From: Clostridium beijerinckii HUN142
GTDB taxonomy: Bacteria > Bacillota > Clostridia > Clostridiales > Clostridiaceae
Reading direction: 5' to 3'
NCBI RefSeq assembly: GCF_000621745.1
Contig: NZ_JHXK01000010.1
Coordinates: forward strand, 1-64,000
DNA: 64,000 bases
Numbering within the stretch: position 1 is the stretch's first letter; every line of letters begins with the position of its first letter. The translations under genes and the position numbers were made by a program. Shown in pieces: positions 18,840-28,454 of this stretch. The notes under the pieces are model-generated. The model made no database searches and was not told the DNA's origin. It was given only the letters and a program-made list of their open reading frames with translations.

Positions 18840-20705
18840 GTGAAGAATTGGAAGACTTTTATAGTTATGATAATCGATATGTTTATGGTTAATATGGCAT
18901 ATCTTTTCTCAATAAATATAACACAAAGTGGAACTTTTACAGAAATTGCGAAAATATATACTCACGATTGTATAGCTTTGAGTCTGATATATTTAGTCTG
19001 TTTTTACTTGTTTAAAATGTATGAAAGTCTATGGCATTTAACTGGTACTGACGAGTTTTTGTTAGGTGTTGGTGGAAATATTTTAGCAGGAATATTATCT
19101 ATTGGGTACACTAGAAGTACCTTTGGTAATACGATACCTTTAAATGTTTGTGTTGTCGGAATACTTTTAAGTATTTTCTTTGTATTAGGATATAGAATAC
19201 TATATAGAGTATATAGAAGAACGCTTTTGTACATACCATTTAAATACTCATCGGATCAAAGAAGAGTAATGATAGTTGGGGCTGGTTCGGCTGGAACTAT
19301 GATTATTAATGAAATGATGGCAAGAAGAGAACTAAAGTATAATCCAATAGTTCTTATAGATGATGATAAAAGTAAACTTGGAAAAAGAATATCAGGTGTA
19401 AAAATAGAAGGAAATAGATACGATATACCTTATATAGTTGGAGAGCAGGAAATAGATCTAATATTAATTGCAATTCCATCTCTTGATGCTAAAAATAAAG
19501 CAGAAATAATTGAAATATGTAAGAATACCAATTGTAAACTTCAAATAATACCTGGAATGTACGAAATATTAAGTGGAGATGCTACGGTTAGTAGAATAAA
19601 AGATGTTGATTTGGAAGATTTGCTTGGAAGAGATCCTATTCAACTTGATAATAAAGGAATTTCAGATTATATAGAAGGAAAGACTATATTAGTAACTGGA
19701 GGGGGAGGATCAATAGGTTCAGAACTTTGCAGGCAAATTTCTGTATATAATCCTAAAAGACTTATAATATTTGATATTTATGAAAACAATGTATATGATA
19801 TACAAAATGAACTTAGAGAAGAGTTCCCAGACATGAATCTCACTGTATTAATAGGGTCAGTTAGGGATAGAAAGAGACTTCATGAAATATTCACAAAATA
19901 TAAAGTAAATGTGGTATTCCATGCAGCCGCACATAAACATGTGCCTTTAATGGAAGATAGTCCTAAGGAAGCTATAAAAAACAATGTTTTTGGAACTTTG
20001 AATTTAGCATTAGAAGCAAGTGATGCTAAAGTAGAAAGATTCGTTATGATTTCAACAGATAAAGCTGTTAACCCAACTAATATTATGGGAGCAACAAAAA
20101 GATTATGTGAAATGATCATTCAAGCCATGGATAAGCAGTCTAGGACAGAATTTGTTGCGGTTAGATTTGGAAATGTACTTGGAAGTAATGGATCAGTAAT
20201 ACCATTATTCAAAAGACAAATTGCTAATGGTGGCCCTGTAACTGTAACTCATAAAAAGATTATTAGATATTTTATGTTAATTCCAGAGGCAGCACAGTTA
20301 GTACTTCAAGCCGGTGCTTTTGCAAGAGGTGGAGAAGTTTTTGTATTAGATATGGGAAAACCAGTTAAAATTTATGACTTAGCATGTGATTTGATAAGAC
20401 TTTCGGGACTTGAACCCAATAGGGATATAAAAATTGTAGTTACAGGCCTTAGACCAGGAGAAAAGCTATATGAAGAACTTTTAATGAGTGAAGAAGGCTT
20501 GGAAAATACAGTTCACAATAAAATATATGTAGGTAAACCAACATTTGAAGATATGAATAGCTTAACAATTAAGCTGGAACAATTACAAAATTTATTGGGG
20601 CTTAACGATATATCAGAGATTAAGCATCAAATGCAAAAGATAGTTCCAACATATCATTATAAAAATGAAGATGAAGTGGCTGCAGAAAATGCAGATAAGG
20701 AGTAA
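18840..20705 (+). CDS. CapD/PglF-type nucleotide-sugar 4,6-dehydratase
   Basis: Membrane-bound short-chain dehydrogenase-like enzyme that typically turns UDP-GlcNAc into a 4-keto-6-deoxy sugar, the first step to amino-deoxy sugars such as bacillosamine or FucNAc. 621 residues: four hydrophobic segments in about 1-125, a first Rossmann-like part (VMIVGAGSAGTMI) at about 140-270, then the catalytic domain with TGGGGSIGSELCRQ and STDKAVNPTNIMGATKR, where Met replaces the usual SDR Tyr as in PglF/WbpM. Start GTG 18840 follows AGGAGGGG. Its stop is two bases before the next start, so it is coupled to the polymerase gene. Full-length for the family (about 600-650). Confidence 0.9.
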   Translation: MKNWKTFIVMIIDMFMVNMAYLFSINITQSGTFTEIAKIYTHDCIALSLIYLVCFYLFKMYESLWHLTGTDEFLLGVGGNILAGILSIGYTRSTFGNTIPLNVCVVGILLSIFFVLGYRILYRVYRRTLLYIPFKYSSDQRRVMIVGAGSAGTMIINEMMARRELKYNPIVLIDDDKSKLGKRISGVKIEGNRYDIPYIVGEQEIDLILIAIPSLDAKNKAEIIEICKNTNCKLQIIPGMYEILSGDATVSRIKDVDLEDLLGRDPIQLDNKGISDYIEGKTILVTGGGGSIGSELCRQISVYNPKRLIIFDIYENNVYDIQNELREEFPDMNLTVLIGSVRDRKRLHEIFTKYKVNVVFHAAAHKHVPLMEDSPKEAIKNNVFGTLNLALEASDAKVERFVMISTDKAVNPTNIMGATKRLCEMIIQAMDKQSRTEFVAVRFGNVLGSNGSVIPLFKRQIANGGPVTVTHKKIIRYFMLIPEAAQLVLQAGAFARGGEVFVLDMGKPVKIYDLACDLIRLSGLEPNRDIKIVVTGLRPGEKLYEELLMSEEGLENTVHNKIYVGKPTFEDMNSLTIKLEQLQNLLGLNDISEIKHQMQKIVPTYHYKNEDEVAAENADKE

Positions 20706-20707
20706 TA

Positions 20708-22213
20708 ATGACGAGAGAAGACGTAATTAGAAATATATTTTTAGCTATTATATTTGCTATTAGTGGAGTTTTAGGAATAGCAAATGGAAGTTATCTAGTA
20801 TCTATAATGTACATATTGACAGTAGTAATATTAGTGGTTTTTATTCTTAAAGATAAAGATTTATATAATATGTTCTATACGCTGCTTTTAATTTCTGCAT
20901 TTTATGATTACACATTATATGTACCAAGAGTACAAAGTGTATATCTATTTCATATAGTTTTAGGCATATTTACACTTATGTCATTGTTTAGAATATTTAA
21001 AGACAGACAAATTTTAATGGATTTGGATAGAAAAGTACTAGCAATATATGTGCTTTGGTTTATATATATGTGTGTTAGTATAGCATGGTCGTTAAACAAA
21101 AGCCTGTCAATAAAATATATAGCTATCTACTTGATGATGTTTGCGTTTATTGTAAACATGATGGTATATAACATTAATAGAGAAAGAATTAAAAAAACAA
21201 TTACTATATTATTATCGCTAATTTTACTTATAATATTGATTGGTTTTATAGAGGTTATTCTTGGAAGACAGCTGCCAGTTAAACATTATGCTGATGCATT
21301 TATTGAATTCTTACCAAAAGGTGATCAAGACTTGATACATGCAAGACCTATAGCATTTTCATTTAATCCAAATAATTTATCTGCTACACTTGCGATGCTG
21401 TTACCAATTGGGTTTTATGCAATATACAAAGTTGAAAATATGCTTTTTAAGATAGTTTGTATAATTGCTTCAATTATTGCTTTTTCGCTAATTTCAATAA
21501 TAACATCAAGAACAGGTTTTGCAGCTGCTGCATTTGGAGTTGTAGTTTATTTAATCTACTCAGTTGCAAATATAAAAAGGATAGGATTGAAGGGAATATT
21601 ATGCCCATTAATTTTAGTTATTTCTCTTTTTGGAGCATTTAAATATAGTTATATGATAATGAATATTGCTCAGACAGAATCTGGTCAGGAGCAGAAGAAG
21701 AATGGTCTTGCAGATAAGCTTAATGCTTTAGAGGATTCTGAAATTCACGAGGGAGGAGAAGGATCTCTTAATGTTAGATGGACAATAGTAAGCGATGTAT
21801 TAAGAGGTACAATAAAAGAGAGACATTATCTAGGTTATGGAGTAGGAAATGTTGAACAGTATATTAAGGATCAAGGAAATACAGGAAATATATATAGTCC
21901 ACATTGCTATCCAATAGAGATTCTTGGTGACTTTGGATTACCAGGGTTAGCACTTTATGGTATATACTATTTATATTTATTGATTCAAAATATAATTATT
22001 GGGATAAAGAAAAAAAGTGCCATGTGCTTTGCAGCTGCAACAGGGCTTATAGCGTTTGCACCAGCAAGTTTTGGACCGAGTTCTATAACGTATGTATTTT
22101 CATATTGGATGCTTATGGGGTTTGCAGTAGCATGTATACAAGTTTATAAAAAGGAAAGTAGCGAATACAAACCGACATCATCATCTTCAATGAAAGAATA
22201 TAGAGTTATATAA
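20708..22213 (+). CDS. O-antigen ligase/polymerase-like membrane protein (Wzy-like)
   Basis: Integral membrane protein of 501 residues with about a dozen hydrophobic segments. A large outside loop sits at about 320-400, just before the last membrane segments. The segment RPIAFSFNPNNLSATLAMLLP and the loop region GYGVGNVEQYI with SPHCYPIEIL fit the O-antigen ligase/Wzy superfamily, which joins glycan repeat units on undecaprenyl carriers. Its ribosome binding site AAGGAG overlaps the dehydratase stop region, showing translational coupling. Ligase and polymerase cannot be separated by eye. A terminator follows at 22276. Confidence 0.82.
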   Translation: MTREDVIRNIFLAIIFAISGVLGIANGSYLVSIMYILTVVILVVFILKDKDLYNMFYTLLLISAFYDYTLYVPRVQSVYLFHIVLGIFTLMSLFRIFKDRQILMDLDRKVLAIYVLWFIYMCVSIAWSLNKSLSIKYIAIYLMMFAFIVNMMVYNINRERIKKTITILLSLILLIILIGFIEVILGRQLPVKHYADAFIEFLPKGDQDLIHARPIAFSFNPNNLSATLAMLLPIGFYAIYKVENMLFKIVCIIASIIAFSLISIITSRTGFAAAAFGVVVYLIYSVANIKRIGLKGILCPLILVISLFGAFKYSYMIMNIAQTESGQEQKKNGLADKLNALEDSEIHEGGEGSLNVRWTIVSDVLRGTIKERHYLGYGVGNVEQYIKDQGNTGNIYSPHCYPIEILGDFGLPGLALYGIYYLYLLIQNIIIGIKKKSAMCFAAATGLIAFAPASFGPSSITYVFSYWMLMGFAVACIQVYKKESSEYKPTSSSSMKEYRVI

Positions 22214-22275
22214 TGGAGAATACGAGTGATTATAAGTTAAAGCATAATATAGAGACTAACATTTATTGTTAAATA

Positions 22276-22306
22276 AAAAATGGAAGGGATGCCTTCCATT
22301 TTTTTG
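22276..22306. terminator. Bidirectional terminator between polymerase gene and wecB
   Basis: AATGGAAGG/CCTTCCATT stem with a 4-nt loop, A run on the left and T run on the right. Sits between converging genes. Confidence 0.88.
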
Positions 22307-22361
22307 CTTATTTCTAGTTATTAAAGTATATTTATATCTTGGTCGTTTAGTGTATGTGTAC

Positions 22362-23426
22362 TTATCCTAAATATTTTTCTAGAATTCCTGTAATTATTGA
22401 AGAACTGTCTCCATTTCCAAATGCAGAAGCAGGAGTACCCGTTGGATTGAAACTTTCTATAGCATCCATTATTTTATCAGAATTGCTTCCAACTATAACG
22501 TTCCAACCATTATTCACAGTTTCAACCCACTCAGTTTCATCTCTCATAGTTATACATGGTTTCTTTAAGAAGTAGGCTTCTTTTTGAACTCCGCCGCTGT
22601 CTGTAACTATCTTTTGAGAATTTTCTTGAAGAGAAATCATATCTAAATATCCTACGGGATCAATAATTCTTATATTTTCTCCGACATGTAAATCATAAGT
22701 TTCGATAAATTTCTTTGTTCTAGGATGTAATGGAAGTATGATTCTCTTACCAGAGTTATTTAAGGCAGTAATGATCGAAGATAACCTTTCAATACTGTTA
22801 GTGTTTTCAGCACGATGTATTGTTGAAAGTATATAACTATTTGGTGCTAAATCAAGTTTGTTAAGTATTGTTGATATATCTTTAGCTCTTTCTTTAAAGA
22901 GATTTATTGCATCATACATTACATCACCGACATTATGAACACCTTTTGTAATATTTTCATCTTTTAAGTTATTTAAAGCAGTTAAAGTAGGTGTAAAAAG
23001 TAAATCAGATATATGATCTGTTAATATTCTATTTTGCTCTTCAGGCATAGCCTTATTGAAACTTCTAAGACCGGCTTCAACGTGTGCTACAGGAATCAAT
23101 AATTTGCTTGCACATAGACTACCGGCAAGAGTTGAATTTGTATCTCCATAAACTAAAACCATATCTGGCTTTTCTTTCAAGTATATTTCTTCAAGAGAGA
23201 TTAACATGCTGCCAGTTTGATGTCCATGATTAGATGAACCAATGTTTAAATTATAATCTGGCTTTGGAATTCCAAGCTCCTCAAAGAATATGTCGGACAT
23301 ATTATTATCATAATGCTGCCCTGTGTGTACTAAAATTTCACTGTTTCCATTTCTTCTAATTTTATTAGATACTGTTGCGGCTTTAATGAACTGTGGTCTT
23401 GCACCTATAACAGTTAATACTTTCAT
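22362..23426 (-). CDS. wecB: UDP-N-acetylglucosamine 2-epimerase (non-hydrolysing)
   Basis: Converts UDP-GlcNAc to UDP-ManNAc in the cytosol for teichoic acid linkage units or capsule sugars. At 354 residues it is slightly shorter than the usual 370-380. Landmarks are VIGARPQFIKAA at the N terminus, VYGDTNSTLAGS, HVEAGLRSF followed by MPEEQNRI, and the C-terminal TDSGGVQKEA that holds UDP. The minus-strand start ATG 23426 follows AAGGAGGCC. It is transcribed alone, opposite to its neighbours. A decayed second copy lies at 25186-25791 in the same orientation, beyond one glycosyltransferase gene. Confidence 0.93.
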   Translation of the reverse strand: MKVLTVIGARPQFIKAATVSNKIRRNGNSEILVHTGQHYDNNMSDIFFEELGIPKPDYNLNIGSSNHGHQTGSMLISLEEIYLKEKPDMVLVYGDTNSTLAGSLCASKLLIPVAHVEAGLRSFNKAMPEEQNRILTDHISDLLFTPTLTALNNLKDENITKGVHNVGDVMYDAINLFKERAKDISTILNKLDLAPNSYILSTIHRAENTNSIERLSSIITALNNSGKRIILPLHPRTKKFIETYDLHVGENIRIIDPVGYLDMISLQENSQKIVTDSGGVQKEAYFLKKPCITMRDETEWVETVNNGWNVIVGSNSDKIMDAIESFNPTGTPASAFGNGDSSSIITGILEKYLG

Positions 23427-23842
23427 ATAATAGGCCTCCTTAAATTTTGGGTATTTATTTGTGAATTATTTATATTTACGTATAAATAAATATCAAGCGA
23501 AATCTATTTGAGATGGGAGTTATCTCAATCTAAATATTAGTTAAACTCATAACAATAATTATCACAATGTCTAGGGGGTTCCGATGCGATCGTACTCTGT
23601 GAGCATCTATGATTTGATTGTGGTCGCTTACTCTGTGATCACTCATTTTACTTTGAAAGAAGAGTCTCCCATAAAGAATAAGTGTTATAGCGGTTAGACA
23701 TCAGATAACGTTATTTTATCATATAAAATTCATAAATGAAATAATATGGGTGATATTAAAAGTAAAAGCTTATATCTATATTGTTGAAATGAAGTATTTC
23801 ATATGTTATTCTTATACTGATTATGACTCTGGAGGGAAAAAG
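23427..23842. other. Divergent intergenic region with one repeat copy
   Basis: 416 bp between wecB (minus) and a glycosyltransferase (plus). It holds copy a of the dispersed stem-loop repeat (23603-23660) and a short direct duplication, TACTCTGTGA (23593 and 23630). I see no other gene. An open frame upstream of 23843 has no ribosome binding site. Confidence 0.5.
23603..23660 (+). repeat. Dispersed stem-loop repeat, copy a (diverged)
   Basis: ATCTATGATTTG, then CTTACTCTGTGA and ACTTTGAAAG, line up with the same words in order in the copy at 53423-53493. It is the most diverged of the longer copies. Confidence 0.5.
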
Positions 23843-25099
23843 ATGAAAAACTGTTTAGTACTTTTAACTAAAGTTTTTCCTTTTGATAAAGGAGAAGAAT
23901 TTATAGAAGGCGAAATAAAAATGCTTTCTGAAGCTTTTGAAAAAGTAATATTGATAGCGACTAGTGTAGCTGATGATGCAGTACAAACAAGAAGTATTCC
24001 TAGTAACTTTGAAGTACATAAAATTAAGGCTTCAAAAATAAAGCATAGTTTACCTATTAGTGCTGTGAAGCTATTTCCATTTTATAATTATAATGGATGT
24101 GTAGATAAAGAAGAACGTAATACTATTAGTGGTTCCATAAAAAAGAAAGCTTATTTAACATATTTTACAGCAAAAGCAAACAGTGTTTTAAAAGAAGTTT
24201 TGGAAATCATTAAAAAATATAATATGGATGAATATGATGGTATAACTTTATATAGTTATTGGCTATATGATATTGCTTTGGCGGCAATAAAACTTAAAGA
24301 ACTTTATGGGAAAAAGATTACAAAAGTTGTAAGTCGGACACATAGATATGATCTTTATGCTAATGAAAACTCAATGAATTATATACCACTTAGATATTAT
24401 TTCCTAAGAAATTTAGATGCGGTATATCCATGTTCAGACGATGGAAGTAATTATCTAAAGAAACTTTATCCAGATTATTCAGCTAAAATTAAAACTGCAT
24501 ATCTTGGAACAAAAGATTATGGCACCTCACAAGGATCAAAAGATTTAATATATAGAATTGTGAGTTGTTGTCATGTTTCACCAGTAAAGCGTATAGATCT
24601 ATTGGCAAAATCACTGGCAACATTGAAGGATTCAGGATTAAACCTAAAATGGACACATTTTGGAGCGGGAGATGGTTTGGATCAAATTAAGGAGTATGCA
24701 AGAGAAAATCTGAATTTTATGGAGACCAATTTTCCAGGTGGTGTCAAAAATTCTGAGTTAATGGAGTATTATAAAAATGAATCAGTAGATCTATTTATAA
24801 ACACAAGCAGCTCAGAAGGATTACCGGTTAGCATCATGGAAGCATGTTCTTTTTCAATACCAACGATTGCAACTAATGTAGGCGGTACAGCTGAGATTGT
24901 TAAAGAGGGAGAAACCGGATTTTTGTTGGATAAGGATTTTAACCCGGAGGAACTTGGAAGCAAAATTAAGTATATGGTAAAAATATCAGAAGAAGAAAAA
25001 CAAAAAATTCGTGATAGATGCCGTTCTCTTTGGATTGAAAATTTTTGCGCAGATAGTAATTTTAGAAAATTTGCACACGAAATTAGAGCGGTTAAATAA
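23843..25099 (+). CDS. Glycosyltransferase family 4 (GT-B)
   Basis: Transfers a sugar from a nucleotide donor in surface glycan synthesis. 418 residues from ATG 23843, chosen because GGAGGG is 6 bases upstream; longer in-frame starts back to 23750 have none. The N-terminal domain begins NCLVLLTKVFPF with the acidic EEFIEGEI segment. The C-terminal donor domain has SCCHVSPVKRIDLL and the GT4 signature SSSEGLPVSIMEA followed by NVGGTAEIV. It is flanked by wecB and the wecB pseudogene on the other strand and ends in a terminator, so it is probably monocistronic. Confidence 0.88.
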   Translation: MKNCLVLLTKVFPFDKGEEFIEGEIKMLSEAFEKVILIATSVADDAVQTRSIPSNFEVHKIKASKIKHSLPISAVKLFPFYNYNGCVDKEERNTISGSIKKKAYLTYFTAKANSVLKEVLEIIKKYNMDEYDGITLYSYWLYDIALAAIKLKELYGKKITKVVSRTHRYDLYANENSMNYIPLRYYFLRNLDAVYPCSDDGSNYLKKLYPDYSAKIKTAYLGTKDYGTSQGSKDLIYRIVSCCHVSPVKRIDLLAKSLATLKDSGLNLKWTHFGAGDGLDQIKEYARENLNFMETNFPGGVKNSELMEYYKNESVDLFINTSSSEGLPVSIMEACSFSIPTIATNVGGTAEIVKEGETGFLLDKDFNPEELGSKIKYMVKISEEEKQKIRDRCRSLWIENFCADSNFRKFAHEIRAVK

Positions 25100-25107
25100 A
25101 ATCAATT

Positions 25108-25142
25108 AAAAAGTTCTGACTTATTTTTTGTCAGAATTTTTT
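25108..25142 (+). terminator. Terminator after GT4 gene
   Basis: AAAAAGTTCTGAC pairs with GTCAGAATTTTTT around a 9-nt loop, with the T run forming part of the right arm. Confidence 0.85.
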
Positions 25143-25185
25143 GTTATAGATTAATTATAAATAATTTGCAGAGAGTGTGGCAGAA

Positions 25186-25791
25186 AGTTTTATCTAAGAT
25201 GATTCGAGTGATAATTGAAGAATTATTTCCATTTTCGAAAACAGAAGGAAGAGTTCATGGTGGATTAAAATTTTCTAATGCATCCATAATTTTATTGAAA
25301 TCACTTCCAACTATAACATTCCAACCGTTATTCACAGTTTCTAATCATTCAGTTTCATATCTCATAGTTATACATGGCTTCTTTAAAAAATAAGCTTCCT
25401 TTTGAACTTAGCCACTATCTGAAACAATTTTTTGTGAATTTCCTTGTAATAAAAGCATATAGAGGTATCCTACAGGTTCTATAATTTTAATATTTTCTCC
25501 AATATGCAAATTATATTATTTAAAACGATATAGGTTTTTTCTTTAAAAATATTTCTTCAAATTTTATTAACATACTTCTAGTTTGATGCCATCATTTGAT
25601 GAACCGATATTTAGGTTATGATCAGGTTTTGGGATTCTAAGTTACTCAAAAAATATATCAGACATGTTATTATCATAACGTTGTCCAGTATGTACTAAAA
25701 TCTCACTGTTTCCATTTCTTCTAACTTTATTTGATACTGTTGCAGCTTTTATAAACTGTGGTCTAGCACCAATAACAGTTAAGACTTTCAT
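25186..25791 (-). pseudogene. Decayed wecB copy (UDP-GlcNAc 2-epimerase)
   Basis: On the minus strand from ATG 25791 the translation begins MKVLTVIGARPQFIKAATVS, as in the intact wecB. It then meets an in-frame TAA at 25642-25644, where the intact gene reads DIFFEELG. About 450 bp of the middle (matching roughly 22706-23145 of the intact gene) is missing, joining near 25520-25545. The C-terminal end can still be followed (GNVIVGS and SSIITxI regions) but reads through past the normal stop. It is therefore a dead paralogue, not a small gene, despite a 75-codon open frame on the opposite strand. Confidence 0.88.
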
Positions 25792-26002
25792 GTACTATGA
25801 TTTGTTGTTTATTTTAATATGCCTGAATTCGTTTTAGCACAGATTTATCATAGATACCATAAGGAAGAATTAGACTTATAACTGGATTAGTCATTCTTAT
25901 TGTTTACTATTATGATATAATTGGAATTAAATGAGATAATACCTTAAAATGTAATAGATAGTATTTTGGTTGAAATATATAATTATTATTTGGAGGCGTA
26001 AT

Positions 26003-26725
26003 ATGTTAAAAAAGAAGATACTAGTAATAGAAGATGAATTTTCAATTAACGATACTTTAAAATTTACTCTTTCAAAGGAAAATTTTGAAGTTAAAGGAGC
26101 ATATAATGGGGAAAGTGCGTTAAAAATTTTTGAAGAATTTGAACCTCATTTGGTTTTACTAGATATAATGCTTCCAGATATAAGTGGTTTTGAATTATGT
26201 AAGGTTATGAGTCAAAAAAGTTACATAGTTATGCTTACTGCAAGGGATGATGTAATTGATAAAATATTGGGAATGGAAATAGGGGCTGATGACTACATAA
26301 CAAAGCCCTTTGAAATAAGAGAAGTTACAGCAAGAATTAATGCTATTTTTAGAAGGGCAAGTAAAAATATTTTAAATAATGAACATGAGAACATAGCTAA
26401 TACTGTTTTAGAAAATGATACAAATGATGATGATAATATTAAAAAAGATGAGTTCACTATTAATTTTGATACAAGAACAGTAATTAGAGATGGAAAAGAA
26501 ATTATGCTAAAAAGAAAAGAATTTGAGTTATTAAGTTATTTATATAAGAATAAAGGAATTGTTTTTACAAGACAGCAGCTTTTAAATGGAGTTTGGGGAT
26601 ATGACTATTATGGAGATACTAGAACTGTTGATGTTCATATAAGAAGATTAAGAGCAAATCTTGGGAATGATAAGGAGAATTCAGTTATAGAAACAGTTTT
26701 TGGTGTAGGATATGTGATAAGATAA
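26003..26725 (+). CDS. OmpR/PhoB-family response regulator
   Basis: Transcription factor of a two-component system, 240 residues. The receiver domain (1-120) has the acidic pair in VIEDE, phospho-Asp in LVLLDIMLPD, and Lys in TKPFE. A polar Asn/Asp-rich linker (about 125-155) joins it to a winged-helix DNA-binding domain (MLKRKEFELLSYL, and RTVDVHIRRLR as recognition region). ATG 26003 follows GGAGG at 7 bases; the frame to 25970 has no ribosome binding site. It is coupled to the kinase at 26752. Phased repeats upstream of the wall-binding gene at 28455 are a plausible target. Confidence 0.93.
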   Translation: MLKKKILVIEDEFSINDTLKFTLSKENFEVKGAYNGESALKIFEEFEPHLVLLDIMLPDISGFELCKVMSQKSYIVMLTARDDVIDKILGMEIGADDYITKPFEIREVTARINAIFRRASKNILNNEHENIANTVLENDTNDDDNIKKDEFTINFDTRTVIRDGKEIMLKRKEFELLSYLYKNKGIVFTRQQLLNGVWGYDYYGDTRTVDVHIRRLRANLGNDKENSVIETVFGVGYVIR

Positions 26726-26751
26726 AAACCTTAAGTTAGGAAGTGAAAAAT

Positions 26752-28152
26752 ATGCTGAAAACACTAAAAGGAAAAATAATGATAGGAATTATTTTTGCTC
26801 TCATTATATTTAATTTTGGGTTAAGTATTTTTATATATAATACTTACTACACAAATATAAAGAATAACATTAAAAGTGATATGGAGAATATAAGGAAGTT
26901 TAGTACAAGCACTTTAAAATATAGTGCTATGGTTATTGAAGATGACCTTAAAGTAAAAAATAAAACTGTTTATGAAGTTAACAATAATTATGATTGTTAT
27001 GTGGGATTATATGATTCTGAGAATAACCCAATAGATTATAAAGGTAGTACATTATTTGAAAATAGTATTAATAACGCATTAGAAAGTTCCAAAGGAAAAA
27101 GTTCAGTGATAATATTTAATATTAAAAATGGTCTGATTTGTACGTACATATATCCTGTTTATCTTAATGGAAAATACGATTCAAGTTTAGTTATACAAAA
27201 AAGCTATAATGATTATTATGATAGTATTAGGAATACAATGACCAATATAATAGGAGCACAGGTTTTTCTGTTAATAGTTATAATAGGTGCATTAAATTAT
27301 TTTATAAATAAAATAATAAGTCCTTTGAAAAAGCTTAGTGCAGAGATGAAAAAATATGGTGAAGGAAAAGAAGTTGATGAGATTTTAGTAAAATCTAAGG
27401 ATGAAATTGGACAAGTCACTAAGTCTTTTAATGAGATGATTGAAGAAAAGAAAAAATTAGAAAATATATCGAAAGATTTTTTTGATAATGCAACACATGA
27501 GCTTAAAACTCCTGTTACCTCAATATACGGATATGTTCAAATATTGAAAGAAGAAGAGTTAAATAGCATGGATGAAGAATTTAAAAAAAGAGCTGTTAAT
27601 AGAATAATGATGGAATGTGGAAAGTTAAAAGAACTTATACAAAAGCTTCTTGAAATTTCGCGATGTGGTGCTAAAAAAAAGGATATAAAGCAAGAGTTTA
27701 AGCTTAACATATTAATTGCAGAAATATGTGATAGATTAATTGATAGGTGTAGACGATTAAATAAAGAGTTTATTGTTAATATAGATGAAATTATTGTATT
27801 AACCGTAAAAGAAGATATTGAGCATATAATTTTAAATTTAATTGATAATGCATTAAAATATTCAAAAGGCAAAGAAATATATATTTCGCTTAGTAAACCG
27901 GATAAAGATAATTTTATATTTGAAATTAAAAATAAAATTTCTTCAATACCTGAAAATATTTCTGAAAATCTATTAGAACCTTTTATTAAATATAATCAAT
28001 TTGATGGAAATATGGAAGAAAGTATTTCAAGTTCTGGATTAGGACTATATTTATGCAATGAATTAGCTCAAAAGAATATGCTGGATTTAAAATATGAAAT
28101 AAAAAAAGATGAAATATTTTTCTATTTATTAAATTATGGATTGTCAAAGTAA
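26752..28152 (+). CDS. Membrane sensor histidine kinase
   Basis: Partner kinase of the regulator at 26003. 466 residues: membrane segment about 9-31, an extracytoplasmic sensor of about 130 residues, second membrane segment about 165-185 (FLLIVIIGALNYFI), HAMP, a HisKA domain with the phospho-His in ATHELKTPVTS, and an ATPase domain with DNALKYSKG and SSGLGLYLCNELA. ATG 26752 is preferred, with TAGGAAGTG upstream; GTG 26743 lies too near it. The G1 box is degenerate (EIKNKISSIPENI replaces the usual DNGxGI), which may weaken ATP binding. The sensed signal is unknown but may concern the envelope. Confidence 0.9.
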   Translation: MLKTLKGKIMIGIIFALIIFNFGLSIFIYNTYYTNIKNNIKSDMENIRKFSTSTLKYSAMVIEDDLKVKNKTVYEVNNNYDCYVGLYDSENNPIDYKGSTLFENSINNALESSKGKSSVIIFNIKNGLICTYIYPVYLNGKYDSSLVIQKSYNDYYDSIRNTMTNIIGAQVFLLIVIIGALNYFINKIISPLKKLSAEMKKYGEGKEVDEILVKSKDEIGQVTKSFNEMIEEKKKLENISKDFFDNATHELKTPVTSIYGYVQILKEEELNSMDEEFKKRAVNRIMMECGKLKELIQKLLEISRCGAKKKDIKQEFKLNILIAEICDRLIDRCRRLNKEFIVNIDEIIVLTVKEDIEHIILNLIDNALKYSKGKEIYISLSKPDKDNFIFEIKNKISSIPENISENLLEPFIKYNQFDGNMEESISSSGLGLYLCNELAQKNMLDLKYEIKKDEIFFYLLNYGLSK

Positions 28153-28281
28153 AAATTAGATTTCTGGTATAGTGGTTCGCTCGAATTTGTTAGATATTTC
28201 TATTTACTCCGGCTATAAATCTAATTAGTAGCTTAGATATCTAAAGCATCTTTTTAGTTATATAAAAGTTATCTCAAAATA

Positions 28282-28359
28282 TTACAAGAATGTTACAGAA
28301 GTGTTAAATAAGTAATAATTATTATCAAAATACTACAGGAAAATTACAAAAATGTAAAA
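28282..28359 (+). promoter_or_regulatory. Two sets of 11-bp phased direct repeats
   Basis: TTACA at 28282 and 28293 and TTAAA at 28304 are exactly 11 bp apart. CTACA at 28333, TTACA at 28344 and TAAAA at 28355 repeat the pattern one 51-bp step later. OmpR/PhoB-type regulators bind such direct repeats on one face of the helix, and one is encoded just upstream (26003). Lies directly before a promoter at 28364. Confidence 0.6.
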
Positions 28360-28363
28360 AGTG

Positions 28364-28391
28364 TTGAAAGTATATAAAATGGGTTTATTAT
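28364..28391 (+). promoter_or_regulatory. Candidate promoter of wall-binding protein gene
   Basis: TTGAAA (28364-28369), 16 bases, TATTAT (28386-28391), about 60 bp upstream of the ATG at 28455. It is next to the phased repeats, as expected for class II activation. Confidence 0.5.
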
Positions 28392-28454
28392 AGGTAATGT
28401 ATCAAGTGTACAAATTAAATATTTATTATTGATTATTTGAGGAGGAATAAATTA

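Noticed and set aside
25166..25393. A 75-codon plus-strand frame with a protein-like sequence
   Set aside because: It is the antisense of the decayed wecB copy. An equivalent antisense frame exists over the end of intact wecB (22354-22575), so its apparent conservation reflects the gene on the other strand.
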